A stretch of 64,000 bases of DNA from Rugamonas sp. A1-17 (GTDB taxonomy: Bacteria; Pseudomonadota; Gammaproteobacteria; Burkholderiales; Burkholderiaceae_D), in assembly GCA_025548565.1 (NCBI GenBank), contig JAJLPB010000007.1, positions 248,001-312,000 of the forward strand, read 5' to 3'. How positions within the stretch are numbered: the stretch's first letter is position 1; every line of letters starts with the position of its first letter. Positions 63,909 to 64,000 of the stretch are shown piece by piece. Below the pieces are notes generated by a model. The model was given only the letters and a program-made list of their open reading frames with translations, had not been told where the DNA came from and did not search any database. The position numbers and the translations under genes are program-made.

Positions 63909-64000
63909 ATGACCGCTTCGACCGCCATGCCGCCCGTGTTTTTGCACCCCCTGGCCGACCGCAACGGCGTGCCCTCGGCGTTGCTGCTCGACGCCGGCAG
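63909..64000 (+). CDS. Start of an unidentified gene (3' end cut by window)
   Basis: About 30 codons are visible from an ATG at 63909 (MTASTAMPPVFLHPLADRNG and on to LLLDAG) with no stop before the window end. The ribosome site is weak. No family can be assigned from so short a piece. Confidence 0.45.
   Translation, partial: MTASTAMPPVFLHPLADRNGVPSALLLDAG

Overview
The window looks like the chromosome of a betaproteobacterium of the Oxalobacteraceae type (Massilia/Duganella/Janthinobacterium-like). The evidence is the high GC outside one island, the nuoA-N operon followed by a DUF2818 gene, the tpiA-secG-tRNA-Leu(GAG)-nuo order, ispDF, a PEP-CTERM exported protein and several large TonB-dependent receptors. 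The genus is inferred; no rRNA or other decisive marker is present.

Region 1 (1-1843): an lrgAB pair (partial lrgB) with a divergent LysR regulator. Region 2 (1840-23627): an amino-sugar/chito-oligosaccharide uptake and degradation locus. It holds three TonB-dependent receptors, a complete sugar ABC transporter (binding protein, two permeases, ATPase), a GH20 beta-hexosaminidase, a NagX-like membrane protein and a GH18-like lipoprotein. In its middle, an orphan GtsA-like sugar-binding protein is joined by overlapping reading frames to an OmpR-type response regulator and a sensor kinase, so it may act as a sensor. Paired GTAAG repeats at 10-bp spacing lie before two of the transcription units and are candidate sites for that regulator.

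Region 3 (23790-27847): a small exported protein, a GIN-domain protein, a Sel1-repeat protein, a quinone oxidoreductase, tpiA and secG. Region 4 (28042-45725): tRNA-Leu, the complete 14-gene complex I operon (nuoA-N), DUF2818, a NUDIX hydrolase, an exported HExxH protein, ispD and ispF. Region 5 (45665-49522): a probably inactivated BrnT-type toxin remnant beside a DUF433 gene, a small unknown gene, a NepI-like MFS exporter with a divergent TetR regulator, and a PEP-CTERM protein.

Region 6 (about 49570-57766) is the unusual part. It is an AT-richer island of 13 genes in 12 units, all on the minus strand: one SIR2-domain pair and eleven single genes, mostly small, exported or membrane proteins of unknown role. 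Most units are followed, at or just after the stop codon, by one copy of an imperfect inverted repeat with the core GCTNNTGGCCG (plus-strand reading), always in the same orientation. This resembles an integron cassette array, but the repeats do not show the integron attC core and no integrase is in the window. An IS30-family element (55350-56581) sits exactly in the GGCC centre of one repeat copy.

Region 7 (57767-64000): a YcgR/PilZ protein, an FHA-domain membrane protein coupled to a trypsin-like periplasmic protease, ribA, a pirin with a divergent LysR regulator, and the start of an unidentified gene.
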